From NCBI GenBank assembly GCA_902729315.2, contig LR746274.1, positions 5,111,037 to 5,175,036 of the forward strand: 64,000 nucleotides of DNA. The letters are read 5' to 3'. This stretch comes from Spirodela intermedia (Eukaryota; Streptophyta; Magnoliopsida; Alismatales; Araceae). Position numbers and translations under genes: made by a program. Positions 1 through 10,728 of the stretch are shown in pieces (the first letter of the stretch is position 1; each line of letters starts with the position of its first letter). The notes under the pieces were generated by a model. The model was not told where the DNA came from, did no database searches, and worked only from the letters and a program-made list of their open reading frames with translations.

Positions 1-1323
1 AGGAACACACCATGCTCGAAAAAGATGACTAACAGGTCACAAGGCTACTGTTACTGACAGTGGTACAAGGCCATTAAATTTGGCAAACACTACGGCAGAA
101 ATCCTTGTTTTCAGTAGTAGATCAGTAGTAGAGTTTGCTCTTCAAAACGAATATAACGAGAAGAAATTTTTCTAGGAGAAATTAGGGGAAAATAATCTTT
201 TTTTTGAGATTCAAGAATATCAGTATATCTTACATATCTCTGCCCGAACTATAATGGGTTCCCATTTACAACTCTCACATCAACGTTATTTGCTCGGGAG
301 AGGGATCTTTCATTCAAGATATTTGTGAGTAGGGGAGTGGTATAAATATCCAAACGATGTGCGCAGCTTAAAGAGCGCATAGAATCACCATAAATCTTAG
401 CTGACTTCGACATGATTGGTGATGCATCAGAAATTGGAAAATTAAAAGTGGCATTCAAAGGTCGGGCAACGAATTCACATTAATGACATTGAATCTAAGT
501 TTCTCGATTAAATTAATGCACAGAAATGTCATCATCATTAAATGATATAAGGAAACCGTGAAATGGCACTTATGTATTAGAGATACACTAATATGGAGCC
601 CAAATAAACGAGTTGAAATCTCTCTTCTGTTTATCAATGTCATCTGTCTTCCTATTGGCAGTATATTACTTAGGGAAAAATTCAAATGTACCTATAAAAT
701 AAAAAAGGTGGAAAAATTCAACGATACTCACAACACTTCCGTGGGTTGGTGAGACGGAATTGAACAAAGAAAAAAGAATGCTTGACCGAGTCAGCAAAAA
801 CCATCAAACCATAGAGCACTATTTGGCCGAGTCGCACGACTGCATTGATTTTCTTCTTACTAGGTGGTCGACAGTAAAGAAATCGGAAAAAAAAGCAGGA
901 GTAAGAAAATCCTATTCATAAATTTTTATTTTTACAACGAAATCGACAAAAGTCGTGTAAAATTTTAGCCAATTCAACCGAATAAACAAAAAACACGCAT
1001 TTTTACAGGACTTATCATATTCAATCATTTCCTCCTTTCCACAAAGTAAACCATTTAGGATATAAATTGTAAAGCCTAAGCAAACGGAGAATTATAAGAC
1101 GAACTACATCAACGGAAGCAAAAACCCTCCGCGGATATATACATTCAGAGAAATGGAGAATGAAGTTACAGAAAACATTTAAATAACCAAATTATAAATC
1201 ACAAACTTCTCCAGAACTACCACGGGGAAGCCAAAACCTCCCAAAACAAACCCTAGTAAGATCCCCAAGAGCAAACGCATACACACGCAGCAGAGAAACT
1301 CTCTGAATCAGGAAGATCGGTAC
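1..1323 (-). other. Part of adenylate kinase intron 1
   Basis: AT-rich sequence between the ADK first-exon donor (1323-1322) and the window edge. I read both strands for the P-loop exon (GPPGSGKGT) and for other ADK motifs and found none. The short open frames here have no recognisable domain. No clear transposon ends are visible. Confidence 0.6.
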
Positions 1324-1435
1324 CAATGAGGATGAGGCGCTTATCGGGCTTCGTGGCGCACTTCATTCGGCGGAGGAGCTCCGTCATCAGATCCACCGAC
1401 GGGACCTCCTCCAGATCCACAGATCCCGTCGCCAT
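1324..1435 (-). CDS. ADK: Adenylate kinase (ADK), first coding exon only; gene continues beyond left edge
   Basis: Adenylate kinase interconverts ATP + AMP and 2 ADP. The exon encodes 37 codons plus one base, starting [20 protein letters not shown] and ending [10 protein letters not shown], which matches the N-terminus of the plant cytosolic/mitochondrial ADK family (Arabidopsis ADK4 type) just before the P-loop GPPGSGKGT. ATG is at 1435-1433. A GT donor follows directly at 1323-1322 (ATTG|GTACCG), splitting the first Gly codon of the P-loop. There is no in-frame ATG upstream, so this start is the natural one. No P-loop exon is seen in 1-1250, so intron 1 is longer than 1.3 kb and the catalytic exons lie outside the window. 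The gene is divergent from NAA30, with 397 bp between the two start codons. Identity is firm; function of the copy cannot be judged from one exon. Confidence 0.85.
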
Positions 1436-1832
1436 TCCGCTTCCTCCCTGACTGTCTCCTCCCCCCTCCTCCGCGGAAATCCCAGAAACTCCCTCCCTCG
1501 GCTTCTCCTCCGCCCTCGCCAACCAAAGCAGCACCAGAACGGAAGGTGGGAGGGAAAGAAAGCACTGGTTCCCGGAGAGAGCTCACTTTATAGCTGAACC
1601 TTCCATGACGCCATGAATGAAACATTGGGCCTACTAGTTAGTGGGCCCTTCAGACAACCATCAGCGTAGAGAGCGTTAGAGAGAGAGAGAGAGAGAGCAC
1701 TTCTGGGCTGGTTGGATATTATTGGGCTCATAATGGGCTAGTATATAACTGAAACTCCAGCCCGTTATTAGGCGCATTGGTTCAGTTGTAGACCTCCGAG
1801 GGGGCGTTCGGGGACTGCAGGGAAGAGGGGAG
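1436..1832. promoter_or_regulatory. Shared head-to-head promoter region, ADK / NAA30
   Basis: 397 bp separate the ADK start codon (minus strand, 1435) from the NAA30 start codon (plus strand, 1833). The segment must hold both 5' UTRs and both promoters. It is GC-rich on the two flanks and contains a (GA)n run at about 1680-1696. No canonical TATA box stands out. A bidirectional promoter is an inference from geometry. Confidence 0.5.
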
Positions 1833-4001
1833 ATGGAGGATGCTGGCGGCGGCCGAGAGGCGGCGGCGGCGGAGGAATTCTCGCCGGAGGAGATAGAGTA
1901 CATGAGCTATGGCGGCGAGCACCACCTGCCGCTGATCATGGCGCTAGTAGACCAGGAGCTGAGCGAGCCCTACTCCATCTTCACCTACCGTTACTTCGTC
2001 TACCAGTGGCCCCAGCTCTCTTTCCTCGTACTCCCCGGCCCCCTCCCCCAATCTAGATACGAAGTCTATCTTTCTCTAGGTCTTCGCCGTCGCTGAGTAC
2101 CTGGAGCTAACTGTTGTGTGATGATCAGGCATTCCATAAGGGAAAATGTGTGGGAACCGTCGTCTGCAAGATGGGGGAGCATCGCCATAGCTTCCGGGGG
2201 TACATTGCTATGCTGGTTGTTGTCAAACCTTACAGGGGCCGAGGCATAGGTAAATGATGCCATGTCATTATCTCTCTCTTTCCTTGTAAGAATTAGCATC
2301 CACAAGCGGAACATAGGAAGTCTGCTGACTGTTAGAATTCGTGGGGCATGATCAAGGGTTTAGGAGTTTCTTATATTTTACGAGGTGGAGAATTTTTTCT
2401 AAGAAATTATATTACCCCTTTCTCTCTCTCTCTCCACTCCGATGGAATGTGTCTGGGAAGGGATGTGTGTGAGACCTGGAATTCTGCCTTGAAACAGAAA
2501 TTTTCCAATTCTGCGTTGAACTGGATTGTTCTAAGCTTCATAGTGGATTTTCCAAACGAGAAACCCTTTTAACTCCATTTTTTTGCAAGAGTGAAAAGTT
2601 ATGTTCAGTTTCTTATGTGTTATTTAATTAAATTTCCCCCTCATTGCAGCTACTGAACTCGTTACTAGATCCATAAGAGTAATGATGGAATCTGGATGTG
2701 AAGAGGTGAGTCTTTCCTAGCCCATTATGATTTTGGTAGCTCTCTACGATTTTAGATTTCTGAGTTAAAGGATTGTGATATCATCTGTGTTGCATCTACA
2801 CATTCCTGCTATTTCAGCCATTGATTATACAGTGTCTTTCACACCATGACTTGTGGATAAGTTTATTTTTCAGACCTCACAAACAGAAAAGATGATTCGA
2901 CGCAGATTCACTTTGGATCTACCAGCTATTCTTGTCCTATCTAGAAAACCCAAAATCATGCGTAAATATTTGATTCGGATATCAGCTAGAGAGAGAAAAT
3001 TTTATTTTTTGTTCAAGCACAGCATCTTGTGCCAATAGTCGTTAGATGCCAACAAATGCCCATAAAATAATGTTCTGGTATCTACTTTTAGTTGGTCTAT
3101 TGCAGAATAGGATGGACTTTTCTCTGGATTATGCCCATCAGATTCTCCTCTCCGTTTGTGCCCAGTCTTCTGCTCTCATCAAGTTCTGAAGGCCCTGGTA
3201 CTCTAGTTTCGGATTTGATCTCTCCACCTCCCTCCCCCCGCCCCCCGGCTCGTTCCCCTTAGTCCACAATGAAGCGAAAACATTTATTTTTCCCGTTCTA
3301 TGGGCAGTTCTTCCCCTTATATATTTAAAAAGTCAGTCAACTTGATATTGACTTTCTTCCAATTTTTTCCAATTGTCAGCGCCAGTTATGCTTGAGGCTT
3401 GTTTTTGGTTGACCCAGATAGAAGGCATGAATTCAGGAATAATATACAAGACTCAGAGGTGCACCAGTTGGAATCAATTATTTTTTGCTAGATAACAAAA
3501 AATCAGTATATTCGAGAATTGGATCATTAGAATAGTCTGAAATGATTGGAAGAAATTATATATGTTATAAATTTTAAAAAAACATTTTCTAATGATGAAA
3601 AAAAATTAAAACTGTTCTCTACATTTTCGATTGATTCTGATTTTAAAATTTTGACCATTTCATTTATCATTTTCAACAGAATATCTACAGAAGATATTTC
3701 AACAGAATAATCATGTCTACCATTTTTATCAGATCTAGAGTCATTTACCTTGGTTAGGTCTGGGTTGCTCCTCCTGTAGGTCACTCTAGAGGCAGAAGTC
3801 ACCAACAAGGGAGCCCTGGCTCTGTATGGCCGACTTGGGTTCATCAGGGCCAAGAGATTATTTCGGTATTATTTAAATGGAGTCGATGCGTTTCGCCTGA
3901 AGCTCTTGTTTCCTCGTCAAGAACCCTCTCCACTTCCAGGAAATGAAGGCAGTCAGCATTACGATCACCAGGAACCCTCTCCATTATATCATTTTCAGTG
4001 A
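1833..4001 (+). CDS. NAA30: N-alpha-acetyltransferase 30 (NatC catalytic subunit, MAK3 homolog)
   Basis: NAA30 is the catalytic subunit of NatC and transfers acetyl from acetyl-CoA to N-termini such as Met-Leu, Met-Ile and Met-Phe; in plants it supports chloroplast and thylakoid protein levels. Four exons join cleanly: 1833-2027, 2129-2249, 2650-2705, 3780-4001 (594 nt, 197 aa). All junctions are GT-AG and in phase. Residues 20-65 ([16 protein letters not shown], then [18 protein letters not shown]) match Arabidopsis MAK3 almost word for word. The GNAT acetyl-CoA loop is at the exon 2/3 junction (KPYRGRGIA), and exon 4 carries [19 protein letters not shown]. Length fits the family (about 190 aa). 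The C-terminal tail (about residues 170-197) holds two copies of QEPSPL and is species-specific. Intron 3 is 1074 bp. It shares a short intergenic promoter with ADK. Confidence is high. Confidence 0.95.
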
Positions 4002-4100
4002 ACTCAAAAGAGAGAAAACACATGTAGTGGGCTTGCATTCCAGAGGCAAAACATGACTTGTCTGTCGTAACCCAAGAAATCTCATGGCCGCTTCCTAGCT

Positions 4101-4148
<48 letters not shown>

Positions 4149-4286
4149 CATGTCTAGTCCCCAACTTGTGATTATTTCCATCAAGAAATTCATACCAATT
4201 CATGTTTATTCCTTTCATTCAAGAACTTAGAAACATCAACGTAAGAATAGATCAGGATTGGATCTATATTATCCTTGCTCGGGCTG
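4002..4286. other. NAA30 3' flank with (CT)n microsatellite
   Basis: Sequence downstream of the NAA30 stop, probably 3' UTR, containing a (CT)n tract of about 20 repeats at 4107-4146. The minus-strand open frame across it is low-complexity and has no protein-like features. Confidence 0.5.
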
Positions 4287-4750
4287 TCAATTAGAAGAGA
4301 GAGAGAGAGAGAGAGAGAGAGTGAACATAAGAGCAGGTCATGCAGTAACATATTAAAAAGGGTACAATTTTATGAAAAAAAGATTTATTCTGATTGACAT
4401 CATATAATGCAAAATTTTTCTTTATGGGTTTGGTTTTTAGATCAAAAATTGTAAAAGTGGTTCATCATGATTACCATTATCCTTCAATTATTCATTTATC
4501 CTTCAATTTCTTCATAGTCAAAATTAAAATAATATATCAATTTCTTCATATTACAATTTCTCTAGAGAATTGAAGCATAAATAAATAAAGTTCTAAGTCA
4601 ATGGTACTTATGATGAATCATTTTTATAGTTTGTGGTTTAAAAACCAAGCCCATAAAGAAAAAAATTGCATTCTTTGAAATCATTCAGAATAATTATTTT
4701 TTTCATAAAATTATGAAGTTTTTAATATGTCACTACATGACTCTCTTCTG

Positions 4751-4802
<52 letters not shown>

Positions 4803-4825
4803 CACTCACTCACTCATCTAATTGA
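4287..4825. mobile_element. Foldback / MITE-like element with GA/CT-bearing inverted arms
   Basis: The first about 200 bp and the last about 220 bp are imperfect inverted repeats. The left arm reads caattaga-(GA)n-gtgaacataagagcaggtc and continues to about 4480. The right arm, read on the other strand from 4825, gives caattagatgagtgag-(GA)n-gtgaacagaagagagtc and continues in register through ctttatgggnttggttttta. The arms thus pair over about 190-220 bp, with the (GA)n at 4296-4321 matching the (CT)n at 4757-4800. No ORF lies inside. Long terminal inverted repeats with a short AT-rich centre are typical of foldback elements or MITEs. Target-site duplications were not clear. The class (Mutator-like, hAT-like or other) cannot be assigned. 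Confidence 0.75.
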
Positions 4826-5809
4826 TGATAAAGAGATTATAGACTTGAAGTAAAAGATTTTCTACGGTATATATTTTTAACATATCATAAAATTAACATA
4901 ATCAAACAAAAAACCCGAAAGTGTTTACCAGTGGACACTGTAATGAACCCGTGGGGTATACGATGCAATTGCACGATGTTAGAAGGTTTTAAATGCAAAT
5001 GTTCGAAGGTGTTTTCTTCGCCGCCGTCACTTTCTTAAAGCCCTGGAAAACAAGGGACAGCAAAGAAAAATGGGTATTTAGGTAAATCTGTATCTGATGT
5101 TGTAGTTTTGTATCTGACCCCTGCTATAAAATGTATTATACCTATGCCCGTTGTGAGACAGGATGTCAACACCATGACGTAAGGCCAAGGCTTATATTTC
5201 CGAGTAAATTAAAATAAATCTATATGTATAGTAAATTTTCTCACCAAATGGCGACGTAATATTATTAGACATTAAAAATTAAATAATATTTAAAATAAAA
5301 CCTTTTAAAATTTAATTTTAAAATTGTAGAATTCCATAAAGGTGTGAGTCGTGCTAAGCCCGATCTGGGTCTTATTTCCCCAACTAATGAGGTATTTACA
5401 TAATTTCATCGTTGTTTGAGCGAAATTGCTTTATAATAAAAGTTATAAGGCGTATAGGAAAAAATGCCAAGATCGTAATAATACTTTTAATAAGGTATTT
5501 ATATAATATGACATTTGTTTGAGTGAAACTGAATTTAAAATGAATAACGGGCGTATTGGGAAAAAAATGCGAGACTCGTAATACTATAATAGCCTAGTCC
5601 GGCGGAACACGACAACTCTCCCGACAGAGTTCTTGACGCGATTCCTCTGAATCCTCGAACACTTCCCCATCTCTCCTCCCGCCGTGTTCTGGAGGATCTA
5701 CTGAGGAAGGGGGGGAGCTGAGGAGGAAGAGGACGACCGAAGGTGGCGGGAAGGCGGAGATCGCTTGTCCGTGGTTCTTCCTCCGCCACTTTCCCCTTTG
5801 AAGGAGACG
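4826..5809. other. AT-rich intergenic sequence and 5' region of the otubain gene
   Basis: 4826-5530 is AT-rich with no recognisable gene or repeat ends. From about 5580 the base composition shifts to GC-rich and the sequence is plausibly promoter and 5' UTR of the otubain gene starting at 5810. Minus-strand open frames here (about 5535-5815) are GC-rich shadows. Confidence 0.5.
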
Positions 5810-8800
5810 ATGCATAACTCTCCGGCAGAAGATGGCGTGGAGGAGGAATGCTGCAGTTTAAATTCGAACCCTAGCGCTGCCGTGGACAGTGTTCTTGGAC
5901 AGTCTGCCCTCCGATTGGGCCTTGGGGTTGGATCCTCGCAGACTCCTGGTCCGGATGAGTATGACTGGTCTAGCTTCAGGGATGATGATATTCTGCATCA
6001 GCAATCGAACATTTTGGAAGAGGAGGCCGAGAAGATGCTCTGCGTTGGAGAGAAGGTCAGATCCCCCGGTTCTTGGCTCCTATTCTCTGGGATGTAGCCA
6101 CGATACATCACCTTTTCTGATGAACATGTTCATTGAGCGTTATGCTATGACTGTACCACACCGATTTGTCATTGTCGATTGCTTATTTCTTTCGTGTTCG
6201 TTTCGTGTTGGATGCTTTTAAGCTCTCATGTACTTCTGAGTTCCTACCAATTCAACGATTCTAATCATTCTCCAACTATACCCTGAATTAGCATCGGCTG
6301 TTCTCTCAGATGGTCCTAATCCCTTCGAATGGATTTTCTGGAGGATTTTTTTTTCCTGTAAAGCTTTTTCGTGCTTCCCTCTTGTGACAATAGTGCGCAC
6401 TTTTATCCTGTTTTCGTTTTTTTAGCGTACCTTAATTTAAACAGTTCCTCCTTTGGATTTGTACATATGAATGGAACCGAATATGGAAAAAATCAAGAAG
6501 ATGATCACGTGTGCGCCCTCATTTGCTTAGTGGTGTTGGTGTTTGTTCGTAAAAAGCTTATTAGCGGTTGGTTCTATGATGTCCGTATTACCTGCCATTT
6601 TTACTGGATGTGGAAACCCTGATTCTATTGAGTTTCATGCATAGATTGCCTAATTTCCTGCTAGTTGATTATGTCCTGCGCACCTGGATATCTTAGATTC
6701 TTTGACGTTAGCCTTTAGGTTCTTTTTTCCTAAATGGAGGTCTGGTACTACTACTTTCAAGGAAGAAGGAATACTGAAAGGAGAGAGGGGGAGGACGGTA
6801 AAATCATAGCTAACAGGGAAAGAGGGTTGCTTGATGCCCGACATGGATTAGAAGAAAATCTAGAAAGCAAGGTCATCATGGAATCTGGATGAACGTATAG
6901 TTGTCCAGTACTTGGAGCATAGATAAAGCATGTCGTAAGTCATAATGTAGCGTGGTAGCATTGTAATGCCTGTTGTATATTTTTAAAAAAACACAAACAT
7001 GAGGTCAGATGAGTTGAGGTTTCGCTGGCTTTTAATTTAGTGCTTGCTTTGCTTCAGGATGACGTATTATAGCACATCTTCTGCTTTCGAGGAAGGAAGC
7101 ATGATGGACTTAATGCTTGAATTATATTTTGATGATACTATAATGTGTTTCTACTTATGCCAACTGTCACTGAACGGGAGGCAGTCCATCTTCTGTATAG
7201 TCGAGTTGAGTTATTCATCTAGTCTTCTGGGGTTTTCACTCAGGAAATCACTGTCTTTAATTTTTAGCCCCTTTAATCGTACAGTATTGACAAACTAATT
7301 CCATCTAGATGGGATTTTTTTTTTCCGAATTTTCATCATTTGGTACGTGATGAGTAGAAGATTCTTCCATTGCAGGAACCTTTGTCGGCATTAGCAGCTG
7401 AGTATCAATCTGGGAGTCCAATCTTACTGGAAAAGATCAAGGTTTATTTGGTGATGCGGTGGAAAATGAGGCTAACTTCCATTTTATTATCATTCTATGT
7501 TGTAATCTCTTTTTATGCTTCCATTTTATTTCCCCTTTTTCAGATGCTTTCTGAACATTATTCTGGTATAAGACGAACAAGGGGTGATGGGAACTGTTTC
7601 TTCCGAAGCTTTATGTTTTCTTACCTGGTACACTTACCACCCACACGCCCAACGAGGAGTTTGTTGAGATTAAATATTTTCCCCCGTGTAATTGTGAAGT
7701 TATTGTATGTTTTGAAACAAATAAATGTACATTTTTCTTTACTGCCAAGTGTTTCTCCTCCGAGGCAAATAAGATGATGACATTGCTTTATAGGAGCATA
7801 TACTGGAAACACAAGACAAGGCCGAAGTTTACCGTATTAAATCAGATATTGAGGAATGCAAGAAGACCCTCCAAAATCTTGGATATGCTGATTTCACCTT
7901 TGAAGATTACTTTGACGTAAGCCCATCACTTTTTTCTTTTTGTTCCTTTTCGCCATATATCTTGGAAATAATATCTGGTTATGCTGGTGTATGTCATTCA
8001 TGTATTATAAAGCCCATCTGCCTTGAGCAAGACTCCACAGAGTACCTCTTGTTACCATCCCAAGAAAACCTCAGTAGTAGTTCATGTTTTGTAAACTTTA
8101 TTGGAACCTTCTACAAACTGCAGTATACACCGGCCAATTTTTTTTTACTTGATATCTTTGTAGTTTAGTGCCTCCTCTGCGACAGTCTTAAATCTGTTAA
8201 TCGATAACAAATCGCTTCTTTCTTTGTAATTGTTATGACTAGTTTTTTTAAAATGAATTATTTTCATAGGAAGTTTTAGATGCAAAACTTTAGTCCATTA
8301 GATGAGAAAACAAGTCTCTTTCTCAAAGTAGACTTACTAGTGTTGGCCACTTTGCAACAGGGATATATGTTCTCCCCGGAAAACCTTCTATATTTACTTT
8401 TTAATTCATTTCATTCCAAGTCGCTATGGGTAGCTAGTTTGGCGGACTGGGGCTATGATTCTGGGGGCTCGTTTCAAGATTTTGTTGGTCTTCACCCTGA
8501 AGAAGGAATTGCTTGACGGTTTTCCCCCAAGATAGCTGTTTTCAATTCAGAAAGAGGAGAGTTCCAACGATGCCACTCATAAATATCCTTTTCTGTGAAA
8601 GACATTCTGTTTCAATCTTTTACCCTCAAGATTCTTCTATGTTTTTTTTTTTGGGCATTTTTAATTCTTGTACCAAGAGACACCATAGCTGTTCAATGGA
8701 GATCGTAATCTTTCACTCCCATATGCTTTAAAGTGAATATTCATTGGTTTGGAGGTGTTAGCGTTGTAGAATGAACGGTGCAAGCTGTATTGATTTGTTT

Positions 8801-9712
8801 TCTTGTTTTTTTTCTTTGGAGAGCTCACATACTCTTCTCTCTCCTTAAATCTAATGTACCTGCGGCACTACCCACCTCCTAAAACAGAAGAAAAAAAAAA
8901 ACTCGTAAAGGTAACTATCTGGTTCATGTCTTGTAGACATTCATCGAGCTGCTTGATGGTGTGATCCAAGGCGGAGAAGGATCGATAAGGTTGGTGAGAA
9001 TAGTTTTTTTTTTGGCAAACAGAGAGACCAGAGATTCGTGTGCCCGACAGTGAATTCGGTCAGCTGTTATTGATGTTAATCAACTGAAAACCGATGCACT
9101 CCCTTGCTCCAGTGCCAAGGAGCTCCTGCAGAAGTGTCAGGATCGGTCATACTCGGACTCCAGTGAGCTCACCAGCCTGCACTTTTTCTCCTCGCGCTTG
9201 TCTTCTTGTCTTCTCCTGTTAACATTTCATCTTTGCCCAGTGGTGATGTTCTTCAGATTCGTCACGTCCGGTGAGATCCGCCGGCGTGCGGAGTTCTTTG
9301 AGCCCTTCATCCTGGGCTTCACAAACGGGATCGGAACCGTGGACCAGGTAAACGCTGTAAACCCCCCCTTCTCTCTCTCTCTCTCTCTCTCTTGCTTGCT
9401 TGCTATGTATTGGTTCGCTCTTCTCACCTCTGCCTAGTCGTTAATGGGTAGTTCTGCAAGACATCGGTGGAGCCAATGGGGGAGGAGAGCGACCACATCC
9501 ACATCACGGCCTTGTCGGATACGTTGGGAGTGGCCGTGCGCATCGTCTACCTCGACCGCAGCTCCTGCGATGGCGGTGTGCTGAATGTGAACCACCATGA
9601 CTTCGTCGCTTCACAGGACGCGCCAGAGGGTGGCAACCCGTCCAGGCCCTTCGTTACCCTGCTCTACCGTCCCGGTCACTATGACATCCTCTACGGTAAA
9701 CTTCCTCCCTCC

Positions 9713-9751
<39 letters not shown>

Positions 9752-9823
9752 TCAAGTGAGAGTTTAATGGCTCTTTGGAGGAGGGGGTAGCATCTGATTT
9801 GTATGTAATGAGTGTCAGGCTGA
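5810..9823 (+). CDS. OTU1: Otubain-type ubiquitin thioesterase (OTU cysteine protease)
   Basis: Deubiquitinase of the OTUB family, which cleaves polyubiquitin chains. Exons: 5810-6055, 7376-7441, 7544-7627, 7794-7916, 8937-8989, 9113-9162, 9241-9347, 9452-9695, with a probable tiny last exon at 9819-9823 (GC-TGA). This gives about 325 aa; Arabidopsis OTU1 is slightly shorter. All junctions are GT-AG and in phase. Residues 83-104 (EPLSALAAEYQSGSPILLEK) and exon 3 (GIRRTRGDGNCFFRSF) are diagnostic. Catalytic Asp119 and Cys122 sit in GDGNC, and the catalytic His319 in RPGHYDILY. Exon 8 also carries SVEPMGEESDHIHITALSD. The acidic N-terminal 82 residues are less conserved. The start at 5810 is the first ATG in frame. 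The last exon is uncertain because the intron-8 donor runs into (CT)n/(AT)n repeats and the usual LYPK ending is not seen. Confidence 0.93.
9713..9750. repeat. (CT)n-(AT)n compound microsatellite in otubain intron 8
   Basis: A tct repeat followed by tatata, directly after the splice donor at 9696-9697. If the intron is retained, translation runs through Ser-Leu repeats to a stop at 9788-9790. Confidence 0.9.
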
Positions 9824-10470
9824 TGGGAGAAGATGAAGATATGGAGCTCTGTGGCGGTCAAGGGAGAAGCGGCATCGAGAGTGTTTGGCTGAGCGCAAGG
9901 GAGAAACACTGAGGCAATCATCCAGTTGGAGCAGGAGCTCTTCGATGGGTCCGATCTCTGTTGCCTCCGATTGAATAAATCTCCCCGAGACTCTGGAGGG
10001 AACTCATGGTTTCTGGTCTCTGGTTCCCCCCCCACCCCCGCAGAGCATCCTTTGAGCTCGAGTTCATCTAAGCTTTCTGTGTGGAGTTCCTCCGATTCAA
10101 CAGCGGTGTCTTGGGCTCTTTGTTGCCGATCAGTGCAGCGTGGATGAACCGATTCCTTGGTGAGTAGAAGAGCAGGTGGAGGTTTGCAGCGTGGAAGGAT
10201 ATGGAGGAAGATCACAAAACGTATATTTGATATTTATATGTATATAAACTTGACATACATACATGGAAGATGGTCAGCGCCCGGCTCCGGAGTCAACCCG
10301 TCGTCCAGCCGAGTTTCGCCCGACCCCCCCCTCCCCAGGAGAAAAAAGATCAGACATCATCCACCTGGGGAAACAATCTGAAGATAATACAGAGGAGAGA
10401 AGAAGAGAGAGAGAGAGGGGAGAAGATGATACAGGCTCTGACTTTGCTTTCTCTTCTCTGTCGTACATGG

Positions 10471-10517
<47 letters not shown>

Positions 10518-10728
10518 TCTGCGTCTCCCCATCTTTGGGTCAGAGTCGGCCATAGATTTATACAATGGAAGGGAGAAGAAAATGGGAAGCACTGGAGAGG
10601 AATTTGTGTCGGAGAATATCGGCAAAATTGTGAGCAGACTGCCGGAGCAAATGAGCGAGCGAGCGAGCGATCAAGAGAGAGAGAGAGAGAGCAGTGATGA
10701 AGAGCCGGGTTGGGCGAATATGGTGCGA
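9824..10728. other. Convergent intergenic region, otubain / Mei2-like
   Basis: About 0.9 kb between two 3' ends (tail-to-tail genes). It carries (CT)n of about 21 units at 10473-10515, short GA runs near 10400-10425 and 10677-10691, and a GAGC tetranucleotide run near 10650. The long low-complexity frames on both strands are generated by these repeats. I see no gene. Confidence 0.6.

Noticed and set aside
9691-10215. 174-residue minus-strand frame beyond the otubain gene
   Set aside because: Starts in a CT/AT microsatellite, has no family resemblance and overlaps the otubain 3' end.
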